This document shows positions 7,324 to 14,552 of a stretch of DNA of 19,422 nucleotides, piece after piece. The position numbers were made by a program, and so were the translations under genes. Within the stretch, counting starts at the first letter, position 1. Every line of letters starts with the position of its first letter. The notes beneath the pieces are model-generated. The model saw only the letters and a list, made by a program, of their open reading frames with translations, ran no database searches and had not been told where the DNA came from. The stretch is from the NCBI GenBank assembly GCA_036380435.1, contig DASVES010000515.1:1-19422 (forward strand). The letters run 5' to 3'. Source of the stretch: DASQDT01 sp036380435. Lineage in GTDB: Bacteria > Acidobacteriota > Blastocatellia > Pyrinomonadales > Pyrinomonadaceae.

Positions 7324-7393
7324 AGTTCAAAGTTCAAAGTTCAAAGTTCAAAGGGGCCGTCGCCTTTGAACTTTGAACTTTGAACTTTGAACT
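7324..7393. repeat. perfect 31-bp hairpin built of TTCAAAG heptads
   Basis: The left arm (7324-7354) contains four AGTTCAA-type units; the right arm (7363-7393) is its exact reverse complement; the loop is the 8 bases 7355-7362. The TAG stop codon of the CDF exporter (7392-7394) lies in the right arm. It may act as a transcription barrier or protect mRNA 3' ends, but it lacks a U-tract on either side. Confidence 0.95.
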
Positions 7394-8363
7394 ATTCCTT
7401 CGCCGAGCGGAAGCAGGCCGTGCCCGAGTGGCAGAAGTGGAACGGCTCGTCCTCGAAATCGTCGGTCTCCATCTGGATGGTCAGGTGGTCGATGCGGAAG
7501 CGGTCGTGAAGTTTGGCGCGCAGCTCCTTAAGCAGGTTGTGCTGCGAAATGTCGGGCGCGTGGATGACGTGCGCGGAGAGCGCTTCGCGGCCCGAGGTGA
7601 TCGTCCAGACGTGCAGGTCGTGTACGTCCTCGACGCCGCCCGTCGCGCGTATCTCACCCTCGACCGAGGCGAGGTTGATGTGCGACGGCGTGCCTTCGAG
7701 GAGCACGTTCGTCGCCTCGCGGATGAGCCTCCATGAGCTGTAGATGATGAGCAGGGCGATGACGGCGCTAAAGAGCGGGTCGGCCTTCTGCCAGCCGTAG
7801 AAATAGACGAGCGCGCCGGCGGCGATGGCGCCCACCGAGCCGAGGGCGTCGCCCATGACGTGCAGCCACGCGCCGCGGACGTTCAAGTCCTGCTCGTGGT
7901 CGCCGTGCAGCAGCCACGCGCAGAACAGGTTGATGAGGAGGCCGCCGGCCGCGACGACCATCAGCAGCCCGCCGCGCGCGATGACGGGCGGCTCCGACCA
8001 ACGCGTGTACGCCTCGTAGAAGATGTAGAGCGAGAGGACGGCGAGGGCGACGCCGTTGACGAAGGCGGCGAGGATTTCGAGGCGGTAGTAGCCGAAGGTC
8101 TTGTTGGGGGTGGCGGGGCGCGAGCCGAACCACGCGGCCGTGAGCGCGAGTGCGAGCGCGGCCACGTCTGTGAGCATGTGGCCGGCGTCGGCGAGGAGCG
8201 CGAGCGAGCCGGTGACGAGGCCGCCCACGGCCTCGGCGACCATGTAGAGGGCCGTGAGCACGAGCACGAGGAAGAGTCGGCGGCGGCTGCCGTCGGCGCG
8301 CGCGTGCGCGTGGGCGCCGTGCCCGACGCCGTGTTTGTGGTCGTGTCCGTTCGTCGAGGCCAT
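7392..8363 (-). CDS. cation diffusion facilitator zinc exporter (ZitB/CzcD type)
   Basis: Known: CDF proteins are inner-membrane dimers that export Zn(II), and sometimes Cd or Co, in exchange for protons. Seen: a His-rich cytoplasmic N-terminus (NGHDHKHGVGHGAHAH, 5-20), six hydrophobic segments from about 29 to 210, and the transport site built from His62/Asp66 (GHMLTD) in the second and His168/Asp172 (LHVMGD) in the fifth segment. The HxxxD/HxxxD arrangement is typical of zinc-selective members. The C-terminal ferredoxin-like domain follows (HDLHVWTITSGREALSAHV, 248-266), ending in a short Cys/His tail FHFCHSGTACFRSAKE. At 323 residues it is full length. Only a weak purine stretch precedes ATG 8363. 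Together with the metallothionein-like gene it points to zinc handling, but the two are 6.5 kb apart. Confidence 0.95.
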   Translation of the reverse strand: MASTNGHDHKHGVGHGAHAHARADGSRRRLFLVLVLTALYMVAEAVGGLVTGSLALLADAGHMLTDVAALALALTAAWFGSRPATPNKTFGYYRLEILAAFVNGVALAVLSLYIFYEAYTRWSEPPVIARGGLLMVVAAGGLLINLFCAWLLHGDHEQDLNVRGAWLHVMGDALGSVGAIAAGALVYFYGWQKADPLFSAVIALLIIYSSWRLIREATNVLLEGTPSHINLASVEGEIRATGGVEDVHDLHVWTITSGREALSAHVIHAPDISQHNLLKELRAKLHDRFRIDHLTIQMETDDFEDEPFHFCHSGTACFRSAKE

Positions 8364-8469
8364 CGTCTTCGAGAGTTCTTCCAGGCTCGAAAGCTGTCCG
8401 GGCAGGGGTGTAAGAGTAGCAGATTTCCGCCGGCTCGGTGTAGTGCGCCCCGGCGCTCATGGGCCGTGC

Positions 8470-8514
8470 AAAAGAAGACCGCCCCCGACGACGCGCAAGC
8501 GTCGGGGGCGGTCT
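8470..8514 (-). terminator. intrinsic terminator of the zinc-ribbon gene
   Basis: A 15-bp perfect GC-rich stem (8476-8490 with 8500-8514, loop of 9) is followed on the minus strand by TCTTTTG. It lies 63 bases after the stop codon at 8577 and fits a Rho-independent terminator for the pilT-side transcript. Confidence 0.85.
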
Positions 8515-8576
8515 CGGCTCGCCTCTTTCGTGGCGGACCCGGCCGACGCCTCAGCGAGAGCGTCCCCGCTACGGCC

Positions 8577-9392
8577 TCACAGCTCGGCGGCGCCGAGCGC
8601 CCGGTTGTAATTCTTGTACAGCTCGTTTAAGTCGCGGACGGTGCGTTCGAGCGCGCGCGGCAGCTCCGTCACCTCTCCCGTGTTGACGATGAGGTTGGCG
8701 TTGGCGAGGAAGGCGGCGTGCGCGTCCTCCGTGCGACCCGACTGCGAGAGGTGGACGACGATGAGGCGGCGGCGCTCGGACGGCCGCAGGGAGTTAATCT
8801 CGCGCGTGAGAAAGGCGGCGCCCTGCTCGGCCATGTCGAACTCGTTGTCGAGCACCAGCACGTCCAGCTTGTCGCCGCGCATGCGCTCGATGGCCTGCGC
8901 GGTGCCGCCGGCCTGTGTCACTTCATAGCCCTCCCGCGCGAGGTCTCGTGCGACCTCCTGCCGGTGAGAGGTGCTGACGCAGACGAGCGCGCGGTGCTTG
9001 TCCCACGCGGGGCGACGGCGCGCGCCATCGGCGCGGTCAGCGGGGGGGCCGGTGGTCGCCGCAGCGCCGCGACCGAGCAGCTCGATGAGGAGTCGCGCGG
9101 CCTCCGCCACGGACGGCTCTACAGACGGCTCGCCGCGCCACTCGCCGCTGATAGCCTCCTCGGGCGTCAGGGTGATGTCTGTGGCCGGGGCGCCGTTGGT
9201 TTCGCGTTGCGCGCGCGTGGTCGTCGGCAGGTCGCCGCCCGCGGCCACGGCGCTCCCCTCGTCGGGCGCGGCGGCGGGCTGCGCGTTGATGATGTGCTGA
9301 CACTTCGGGCAGCGCACGGTGAAGGCGCGCGCCGGCACCTTCGCGGCGTCGAGCTGCATGCGCGTCGAGCAGTTCGGGCAGGAGATAATCAT
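8577..9392 (-). CDS. MJ0042-type zinc-ribbon protein with degenerate receiver domain
   Basis: Seen: 271 residues. Residues 1-35 form a zinc ribbon (CPNC at 5-8, CPKC at 28-31) of the MJ0042 finger type, then a low-complexity Ala/Thr/Glu linker (about 37-130), then a response-regulator-like alpha/beta fold from 134: RALVCVSTSHRQEVARDLAREGYEVTQAGG, DVLVLDNEFD with Asp182 at the phosphoacceptor position, RRLIVVHLSQSG, and a terminal helical segment. The acidic pair expected after the first strand is replaced by ST, so normal phosphorylation is doubtful. Known: such N-terminal ribbons occur fused to many signalling domains in delta-proteobacteria and Acidobacteriota. It follows pilT on the same strand by 90 bases, separated by a heptad hairpin, so a role in pilus or motility control is a fair inference. 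No ribosome binding site is visible before ATG 9392. Confidence 0.8.
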   Translation of the reverse strand: MIISCPNCSTRMQLDAAKVPARAFTVRCPKCQHIINAQPAAAPDEGSAVAAGGDLPTTTRAQRETNGAPATDITLTPEEAISGEWRGEPSVEPSVAEAARLLIELLGRGAAATTGPPADRADGARRRPAWDKHRALVCVSTSHRQEVARDLAREGYEVTQAGGTAQAIERMRGDKLDVLVLDNEFDMAEQGAAFLTREINSLRPSERRRLIVVHLSQSGRTEDAHAAFLANANLIVNTGEVTELPRALERTVRDLNELYKNYNRALGAAEL

Positions 9393-9401
9393 AACTTTTG
9401 T

Positions 9402-9475
<74 letters not shown>

Positions 9476-9481
9476 CTGCTC

Positions 9482-10714
9482 TTATTCAATCATGTCCAAC
9501 ATCGAGGGTGGGGAGGCGGGGCGCGGGGGGGACACGGGGGGCGCGAGGCTGCCGGCGCGTCTCCTGGCGACCGGCCGCTGCTGGTGGGGGTCGGCGACGC
9601 TGGCGAACTCTTCGGCGGCGCTCATCCCCTTGAGTGCGAGCACGAGGTTGTTGGGGTTGGTGGCAAACGCGAGACCGTCTTCGAGGGTGATGGTCTGCTG
9701 CTCGATCATCTCCTTGATGACGAAGTCGAACTCCTGCATGCCGTCGAGCTTGCCGTCGTGCATCGCGTCGAGCAGGGATTTGCCCTGCGACTCGCCCTCG
9801 CCGATGTACTCGCGCGTGCGCGGCGTGGACTTCAGAATCTCGACCGCCGCTTGCCGGCCGCGCCCGTCGGCGCGCGGGATGAGGCGCTGCGAGACGATGA
9901 AGCGGAAGGTCTGGGCGAGGCGCGTGCGGATGACCTGCTCCTCGTTTTTCGGGTAGAGGCCGATGATGCGGTCGATGGTCTTGGCGGCGTCGATGGTGTG
10001 CAGGGTCGAGAGCACGAGGTGCCCGGTCTCGGCCGCCTCCAAAGCGATCTCCGTGGTCTCGTAGTCGCGCATCTCGCCGATGAGAATCACCTTCGGCGCC
10101 TGACGCAGAGCGGCCCGCAAGGAGGAGGGGAAGTCGCGCGCGTCCGTGCCGATCTCGCGCTGGTTGATGGTCGAGTTCTTGTGCGTGTGGAGAAACTCGA
10201 TGGGGTCTTCGATGGTGACGATGTGGTAGTGGTGGCGCTCGTTGACGAGGTCGATGATGGCGGCCAGAGTCGTTGACTTTCCGGAGCCGGTCGGGCCGGT
10301 GACGAGGACGATGCCGTTGCGCAGCTCGGCGACTTCGGAGAGCTGTTTGGGGAGGGTGAGGGTGTCGAGCGTCGGAATCTCGGTGGGGATGACGCGCATC
10401 ACGATGGAGTAGGTGCCGCGCTGCTGGAAGATGTTGACGCGAAAGCGCGTGCGCGAGGGCAAACTGTAGCTGAGGTCGGTCGAGCCGGTGTGGACGAGTC
10501 GCTGCGCGGCGTCGGGGTTGCCGCGCATCAGCGTCATGGCGATGACCTCGGTCTGGTAGGGCGTCAGCTTCTGCGTGTCGAGCGGCTGGACGGGCGTCAG
10601 CCGGCCGTTGATCTCGACCTGCGGGGGCTGGCCGACGGAGAAGTTGAGGTCGCTGATCTTGTCAGAGATCAGCAGCATGCGCTCGATGATGGGCGGCAGA
10701 TCGAAGAAACTCAT
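9482..10714 (-). CDS. pilT: type IV pilus retraction ATPase PilT
   Basis: Known: PilT is a hexameric cytoplasmic ATPase that depolymerises type IV pili, giving twitching motility and DNA uptake. Seen (numbering from ATG 10714): N-terminal PAS-like domain with VEINGRLTPV, Walker A GPTGSGKSTT (140-149), Asp box VTIEDPIEF, Walker B VILIGEMRD (209-217), His box TGHLVLSTLHT starting near 230, and the C-terminal signature region AAVEILKSTPRTREYI. The start MSFFDLPPIIERML matches family N-termini; an in-frame ATG 28 codons earlier would add an Arg-rich extension that reads like leader sequence. At 410 residues it is longer than usual (about 345-370) because of a Pro-rich tail (SLAPPVSPPRPASPPSMLDMIE). 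No other pilus genes are near. A promoter candidate lies about 110 bases upstream. Confidence 0.95.
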   Translation of the reverse strand: MSFFDLPPIIERMLLISDKISDLNFSVGQPPQVEINGRLTPVQPLDTQKLTPYQTEVIAMTLMRGNPDAAQRLVHTGSTDLSYSLPSRTRFRVNIFQQRGTYSIVMRVIPTEIPTLDTLTLPKQLSEVAELRNGIVLVTGPTGSGKSTTLAAIIDLVNERHHYHIVTIEDPIEFLHTHKNSTINQREIGTDARDFPSSLRAALRQAPKVILIGEMRDYETTEIALEAAETGHLVLSTLHTIDAAKTIDRIIGLYPKNEEQVIRTRLAQTFRFIVSQRLIPRADGRGRQAAVEILKSTPRTREYIGEGESQGKSLLDAMHDGKLDGMQEFDFVIKEMIEQQTITLEDGLAFATNPNNLVLALKGMSAAEEFASVADPHQQRPVARRRAGSLAPPVSPPRPASPPSMLDMIE

Positions 10715-10821
10715 GCCAGGCTTTAGGCTCCCGAAGTATGAAGGAAGAAAGGAGAGTTGTTGGCGGCGGGCGCGGCGGCGGTTCGACCTCCGGCGCATGT
10801 ACGCTGCCCGAAGGCTCGACC

Positions 10822-10850
10822 ATTGTCGCGCAACGACTGTTAAAAATCAA
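10822..10850 (-). promoter_or_regulatory. candidate sigma70-type promoter of pilT
   Basis: Minus strand TTGATT (10845-10850), 17-base spacer, GACAAT (10822-10827); four of six matches in each box. This would give a leader of about 100 bases before ATG 10714. Located in the only markedly AT-rich stretch of this intergenic region. Confidence 0.45.
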
Positions 10851-10880
10851 GTTTAAACTTTTAACCGCCGCTATTTTAAC
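10839..10880. promoter_or_regulatory. operator-like inverted and direct repeats next to the pilT promoter
   Basis: GTTAAAA (10839-10845) is inverted relative to TTTTAAC at 10859-10865 and 10874-10880; between them lies the 12-bp palindrome AAGTTTAAACTT (10849-10860). The copies overlap and flank the -35 box. Could be a regulator site or an UP element; no regulator is identified. Confidence 0.35.
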
Positions 10881-10905
10881 ACTTGCCGGCAGAGCTGAGG
10901 AGGTC

Positions 10906-11544
10906 TTAGTCGCGCAGCAGGGCAAGGAGTTCGCGTGTCTTTTGGGCGATTTCGGAGGGCTTCGCGGGTGAGAGGAGGGCGCCGATGACGGCCACGCAGT
11001 CGGCGCCGGCGTCGATGACGGCGCGGGCGTTGTGGCGCGTGATGCCGCCGATGGCGACAAGAGGCGCCGAGCCGACGGCGGCGCGCGCGCGGCGCACGCC
11101 GTCGAGGCCGACCACCGGATGGGGCCGCTCCTTCGAGGCGGTGTCGAAGACGGGGCCGATGGCGATGTAATCGACCGGCATCCCGGCGGCCGCGCGCGCC
11201 TGTTCGACGTTGTGTGTCGAATAGCCGATGATGGCCGCGCGCCCGAGCAGGCGGCGGGCGGCCTCCGGGGTGAGGTCGTCCTGGCCGAGATGCACGCCGT
11301 CGGCGCCGGCGGCAAGCGCGATGTCGGCGCGGTCGTTGATGACGACACGCGCGCCGCATGCGTGCGCCACGCGCACGGCTTCCTCCGTCTGCCGGTAAAA
11401 CTCACGCGGCGACAGACGCTTCTCCCGCAACTGGACAAGCCGGGCGCCGCCCTCACACAAGAGCGCCACCTGCTCGGCGTGCGCGAGGCCCGACAGCGAC
11501 ACGTCCGTGATGGGGTAGACCCTCGGCAGTTTGAAATCACTCAC
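10906..11544 (-). CDS. thiE: thiamine-phosphate synthase ThiE
   Basis: Known: ThiE couples HMP-PP with the thiazole phosphate to make thiamine monophosphate; it is a cytoplasmic TIM barrel. Seen: RVYPITD at the first strand, VQLREKRLSPREF (diphosphate binding), VVINDRADIALAAGADGVHLGQDDL (the family's most conserved block), IIGYSTHN, DYIAIGPVFDTASKERP, and VAIGGITRHN. Starting at GTG 11544 (VSDFKLPRVYPITD) gives 212 residues, the usual size. An upstream in-frame ATG at 11631 would add 29 residues that simply translate a dispersed repeat, so I reject it. No other thi gene is adjacent, and I see no THI-box pattern in the leader. The tail LLALLRD is complete. A promoter candidate lies about 90 bases upstream. 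Confidence 0.93.
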   Translation of the reverse strand: MSDFKLPRVYPITDVSLSGLAHAEQVALLCEGGARLVQLREKRLSPREFYRQTEEAVRVAHACGARVVINDRADIALAAGADGVHLGQDDLTPEAARRLLGRAAIIGYSTHNVEQARAAAGMPVDYIAIGPVFDTASKERPHPVVGLDGVRRARAAVGSAPLVAIGGITRHNARAVIDAGADCVAVIGALLSPAKPSEIAQKTRELLALLRD

Positions 11545-11551
11545 GTCTTCA

Positions 11552-11620
11552 ACCCTGCGGCGCCCCCTCTGCGTCCTCTGCGCCTGCGGCGGTGAATCTA
11601 CTCCGCTTCCACTCAAGTGA
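11552..11620. repeat. dispersed GC-rich repeat (CGCAGAGGA type), copy 1, in the thiE leader
   Basis: On the minus strand it reads TTCACCGCCGCAGGCGCAG followed by AGGACGCAGAGGGGGCGCC. It shares with copy 2 (13390-13454) both the GC-rich core and the adjoining GCGGTGAATCTA and CTTCCACTCAAGTGA segments. It lies between the thiE promoter candidate and its start codon. Confidence 0.85.
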
Positions 11621-11630
11621 GTACTACGCA

Positions 11631-11658
11631 AGTATCCGGGTTAACGGATTATTTTCAA
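11631..11658 (-). promoter_or_regulatory. candidate promoter of thiE
   Basis: Minus strand TTGAAA (11653-11658), 16-base spacer, GATACT (11631-11636); five and four matches to consensus. It sits just upstream of the dispersed repeat, leaving a leader of about 80 bases. The rest of 11659-11829 shows no clear signal apart from the ribosome binding site of the plus-strand gene. Confidence 0.4.
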
Positions 11659-11829
11659 ACTCACGCCCTGTCTCACCCGTCACACCCGCCCCCGGCCTGT
11701 CCTTCTCGCCCCCGTTTCTTCTCGGCTGGTCACAAACTCATTCAGAGTTAGCCGGGGCGCGGCCTAAGATGTAGCGCCGCGGCCGGATGGCCCGCGCGCT
11801 CTGACATTCTTTCTTCGAGGAAGCCCGAA

Positions 11830-13293
11830 ATGAAGATTAAAAATATCACGCTCCTGCTCCTGCTGTCGGCGGCGCTCGTTCCCGCGCACGCGCACGCCAC
11901 GAGCGTGCGGCGCACCACGCGTCAGGCGGGGCGGGCGACCGTGTTCCAGAACGTCAACGTCATCCCGATGGATCGCGAGCGTGTGCTGAAGAATCAGACG
12001 GTGTTGGTGCGTGACGGCCGTGTCGTCGAAATGGGCGACGCGCGGAAGGTGCGCGTCCCCGAAGGCGCCCTGCGCGTCGATGGTCGCGGCAAATATCTCG
12101 TGCCGGGCCTCATCGACATGCACACGCACCTCTTCTCGGACGACGACTTCCCCGACCGTCTGGCCGGCGACGAGTTGACGCTGATGCTGGCGAACGGCGT
12201 GACGACGATTCGCCTGATGATCGGCACGCCGGAGCACCTCGCGATGCGCGCGCAGGTGTCGCGGGGCGAGATGCCGCTCGCGCCGACGCTCTACGTGGCC
12301 AGCCCGCAGTTGACCGGCCACGCGCGCTACGCCGAGTCGAACGGGCGGCACGTGACGACGCCGGAGCAGGCCCGACAGGCAGTGCGCGACTTCAAGGCCG
12401 CCGGCTACGACTTCATCAAGATGACCAACTTCATCACGCCCGAGGTCTACGACGCGGCCACGGAGGCGGCCCGCGAGGCCGGCATCCGCGTCGTCGGCCA
12501 CGTGGACACGCGCGTCGGGGTCGCGCGCGCGCTCGCGGCCGGACAGCAGATCGAACACCTCGACGCGTACCTTGAGTCCGTCCTCAAAGACGACTCGCCG
12601 ATTAAGACCTCCGTGTCCGACGTGGGACTGTTCCGCAAGGAGAACTGGACAAGTCTCGACCACATCGACGACAACAAGGTGCGCGCCATCGCGCGGGCGA
12701 CGGCGCGCGCGGGCGTCTACTCCACGCCGACGCTCACCTTCTTCAAGATCACCTACGGCAACGGCGCGACCGACGAGGAGATACGCGCGCGCCCCGACTA
12801 CCGCTTCGCCCCGCCGCATAAGCGCGCGCTTTGGGAGCGCGTGAGCAAGCGACTGCGGGACAATCAGGCTTCGGAGGCGCGGCGGCGCGAGTACGTGCGC
12901 GTGCGCAACCTTCTGGTCAAAGAGATTCACGCAGCGGGCGGGAAGATTATGACCGGCTCAGACACGCCCGAGTGGTTCCTGCTCTATGGCTGGACGCTGC
13001 ACCGCGAAATGCGCAGCCTCGTCGAGGCCGGCCTGAGTAACTACGCCGCGCTCGAAGCCGCGACGCGCAACCCGGCCGAGTACCTGAAGGCGTCGGGCGT
13101 CTTCGGCACAATTGCGCCGGGGCGTCGCGCCGATCTCCTGCTGCTCGACGCCAACCCGCTCGACGACATCGCCAACACCGAGCGCCGCGCCGGCGTGATG
13201 GTGCGCGGCCGCTGGCTGCCCGACGCGGAACTGCGAAAGATGCTCGACGACATCGCCGTCAGGTTCCAGGCCGTCTCCGGGCCAGAGAAATAA
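11830..13293 (+). CDS. exported metal-dependent amidohydrolase
   Basis: Known: amidohydrolase-superfamily enzymes of the imidazolonepropionase/prolidase-like group hydrolyse amide or ester bonds with one or two metals in a TIM barrel. Seen: 487 residues with a signal peptide (1-23, ending AHAHA-TS), the N-terminal beta-sandwich strand VFQNVNVIPMD, the metal pair HTH at 98 and 100 (PGLIDMHTHLF), Lys197 (YDFIKMTNF; the usual bridging lysine), His224 (VVGHVD), His243 (IEHLDA), Asp378 (MTGSDTPEW), and the closing IAPGRRADLLLLDANPLDDI. All expected ligands are present, suggesting an active binuclear enzyme. GAGGA lies about 9 bases before the ATG. It is divergent from thiE and convergent with the next gene, from which an inverted repeat separates it. 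Substrate unknown; exported members often act on peptides, cyclic amides or xenobiotics. Confidence 0.92.
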   Translation: MKIKNITLLLLLSAALVPAHAHATSVRRTTRQAGRATVFQNVNVIPMDRERVLKNQTVLVRDGRVVEMGDARKVRVPEGALRVDGRGKYLVPGLIDMHTHLFSDDDFPDRLAGDELTLMLANGVTTIRLMIGTPEHLAMRAQVSRGEMPLAPTLYVASPQLTGHARYAESNGRHVTTPEQARQAVRDFKAAGYDFIKMTNFITPEVYDAATEAAREAGIRVVGHVDTRVGVARALAAGQQIEHLDAYLESVLKDDSPIKTSVSDVGLFRKENWTSLDHIDDNKVRAIARATARAGVYSTPTLTFFKITYGNGATDEEIRARPDYRFAPPHKRALWERVSKRLRDNQASEARRREYVRVRNLLVKEIHAAGGKIMTGSDTPEWFLLYGWTLHREMRSLVEAGLSNYAALEAATRNPAEYLKASGVFGTIAPGRRADLLLLDANPLDDIANTERRAGVMVRGRWLPDAELRKMLDDIAVRFQAVSGPEK

Positions 13294-13337
13294 GACGGCG
13301 TCACCACGCCTTTGAGTCGAGTGTGCGGCAGGTCGGG

Positions 13338-13454
13338 TTCACCGCGGAGGCGCAAAGGACGCGGAGGGGGCGCGGAGGCTCGAATCAATCCTCTGCGCGG
13401 ACTCCGCGCCCCCTGCGCCTCGGCGGTGAATCTATTTCCCTTCCACTCAAGTGA
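13338..13454. repeat. dispersed GC-rich repeat, copy 2, with 41-base imperfect inverted arms
   Basis: Left arm 13338-13378 starts TTCACCGCGGAGGCGCAAAG; right arm 13390-13430 is its inverse with about 33 of 41 positions pairing around an 11-base loop. The right side continues to 13454 with the same TCTA...CTTCCACTCAAGTGA flank as copy 1. It lies between two convergent genes and could serve as a bidirectional terminator. Confidence 0.88.
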
Positions 13455-13461
13455 ACATCGC

Positions 13462-13896
13462 TCAAGCGCCGCCGCGCCCCTCCCACTTGCCTGAGTCCCC
13501 TTCCCCCTCCGCCAACTGCCGGCCGCCCCGCGTCACCCTGCCGACCCTTCGGTCGCCTCTCAGGATCAGCTCGCACGCCGTGTACGCGTACTCCTCGAAG
13601 TTTTCCAGCCTTGAGGCGAGGATCACCCAGCCCTTCTTCCCCGAGCGCCACAGGTAACGCCGCGGCAACTCGGGGAACTCGCTGCCCAGACTCTCCAGGT
13701 GCTCGACCGTCGTGTACAACCACATGCCGTTAGTGCCCGGATGCTTGGCGCTGTCGCGGAGTGAGCAGAGAAGCCGCTCGCCGAGGTAGACGTGTGTGAA
13801 GCCGAACATCCGTTTGACGACGGGGCGAACGCTCAGCAGCTCTTGCAGCACGAACGGGAAGGGGTCTTGCCTTCTGGCGGGCGAAGTCTTCTTCAT
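13462..13896 (-). CDS. uncharacterised protein, possible TfoX N-terminal-like fold
   Basis: Seen: 144 residues from ATG 13896 (a GTG one codon earlier is possible). After a basic start MKKTSPARRQDP comes LQELLSVRPVVKRMFGFTHVYLGERLLCSLRD, then GMWLYTTVEHLESLGSEFPELPRRYLW, GWVILASRLENFEEYAYTACELILRGDRRVGRVTR, and a low-complexity Gly/Glu tail. The RPVVKRMFG...YLGERLL block resembles the opening of TfoX_N domains (KRMFGG), which is a weak hint only. The tail beyond VTRGGR may be spurious readthrough into non-conserved sequence. No signal peptide and no clear ribosome binding site. It is convergent with the amidohydrolase. Function not assigned. Confidence 0.65.
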   Translation of the reverse strand: MKKTSPARRQDPFPFVLQELLSVRPVVKRMFGFTHVYLGERLLCSLRDSAKHPGTNGMWLYTTVEHLESLGSEFPELPRRYLWRSGKKGWVILASRLENFEEYAYTACELILRGDRRVGRVTRGGRQLAEGEGDSGKWEGRGGA

Positions 13897-14039
13897 CACG
13901 AGCCTTGGGTGGGCTGCCTTCCTGCCCGGTGAAGGGCGCGGCGTGCCCGCCCCGTCGGTTTGGCGGATGCTACAGCAACAGCGTGACGGCGCGGCGGTGA
14001 CGAACCTGCTGCGCGGCAGTTAAAGTCTGTGCGAACAGG

Positions 14040-14423
14040 TCAGTCTGTTTTCGTTCTGGCATATTCAATCCAATCACCTGATGTAATTAATGTACGCGGT
14101 GAATAAAATTCAGGGTCAGGCTCATAAGTCCAACAGACCTGTCGGTGGGCGCCGAGAGAGATTTCAACCTGCTTCCGCAAATAATTGCTTGACGCTTCAA
14201 AATCATCCAACCTTTGCAGAATCTCATCGTCAACCTCATACACTTCGCCGGTAACCGATGAGTTCGATTCCTCAAGCAGCAAGCCGGGATATGCACCCAG
14301 ATCATAGAGCTGGCCGCTCACTTGAGCTTCGGCAATAAATTTTGAATTGGGGAAACTGATAGACATTGCGCGCGGACTGCCGCGTCTCAACGTACCGTAA
14401 ATAAATACGAGATGCTTATTCAC
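14040..14423 (-). CDS. gamma-glutamylcyclotransferase-like (AIG2/YtfP) family protein
   Basis: Known: the family cleaves gamma-glutamyl amides to 5-oxoproline and a free amine using a single Glu; bacterial YtfP-like members are largely uncharacterised. Seen: 127 residues with the substrate loop YGTLRRG (9-15), the family strand VSGQLYDLGAYPGLL (35-49), VTGEVYEVDDE (57-67), and catalytic Glu76 in RLDDFE. Start is GTG 14423, needed to include HLVFIYGTL; no ribosome binding site is evident. The gene is much more AT-rich than its surroundings (24 of 60 G+C in 14041-14100), pointing to recent acquisition. The 5' neighbour is an attC-like half site and a short hydrophobic tail fragment, consistent with a mobile or cassette-derived origin. 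The interval 13897-14039 upstream of the next gene shows nothing notable. Confidence 0.85.
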   Translation of the reverse strand: MNKHLVFIYGTLRRGSPRAMSISFPNSKFIAEAQVSGQLYDLGAYPGLLLEESNSSVTGEVYEVDDEILQRLDDFEASSNYLRKQVEISLGAHRQVCWTYEPDPEFYSPRTLITSGDWIEYARTKTD

Positions 14424-14429
14424 TGAGTT

Positions 14430-14546
14430 TTACTTTAGTAAGAGCCACACCGTCAGCCCGATAGCGCCACCCGCCGCCTGAAGTTGCGTCCATTTAAACA
14501 GGTGCAACGAGTTGTTGGGCGGCGCCCGCGATGGCCACGAAGGCAC
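14430..14546 (-). pseudogene. possible remnant: 38-codon open frame ending in a transmembrane-like tail
   Basis: A minus-strand frame from GTG 14546 reads through the attC-like half site (APPNNSLHL) and then gives FKWTQLQAAGGAIGLTVWLL ending LK and a TAA at 14430. The last 20 residues look like a membrane helix with a typical end. Possibly the tail of a lost membrane-protein gene fused to a recombination site, or chance. No ribosome binding site. Confidence 0.3.
14501..14520 (-). other. integron attC-like half site (R''-L'' side)
   Basis: Minus strand GCCCAACAACTCGTTGCACC begins with RYYYAAC, as integron attC sites do, and matches 15 of 20 positions of the site at 17606-17625 in the same orientation. 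No matching GTTRRRY partner follows, so it would be a truncated site. It lies 33 bases after the PQQ gene's stop codon. Confidence 0.4.
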
Positions 14547-14552
14547 GCCCCG

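Noticed and set aside
10715..10798. Upstream ATG giving PilT a 28-residue Arg-rich extension
   Set aside because: The extension has no family counterpart and no ribosome binding site; MSFFDLPPII matches normal PilT N-termini.
11545..11631. Upstream ATG giving ThiE a 29-residue extension
   Set aside because: The extension only translates a dispersed repeat; the GTG at 11544 gives normal length.
11659..11829. TPP riboswitch or promoter near thiE and the amidohydrolase
   Set aside because: No THI-box pattern found in the thiE leader, and TAAGAT at 11765-11770 has no acceptable -35 partner.
11764..12930. Minus-strand 388-codon open frame opposite the amidohydrolase
   Set aside because: High-GC antisense frame; the plus strand carries complete catalytic motifs and a good ribosome binding site.
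13897..14039. Gene or RNA in the 143-base gap upstream of the TfoX-like gene
   Set aside because: No open frame with a ribosome binding site, no strong hairpin and no tRNA-like pattern.
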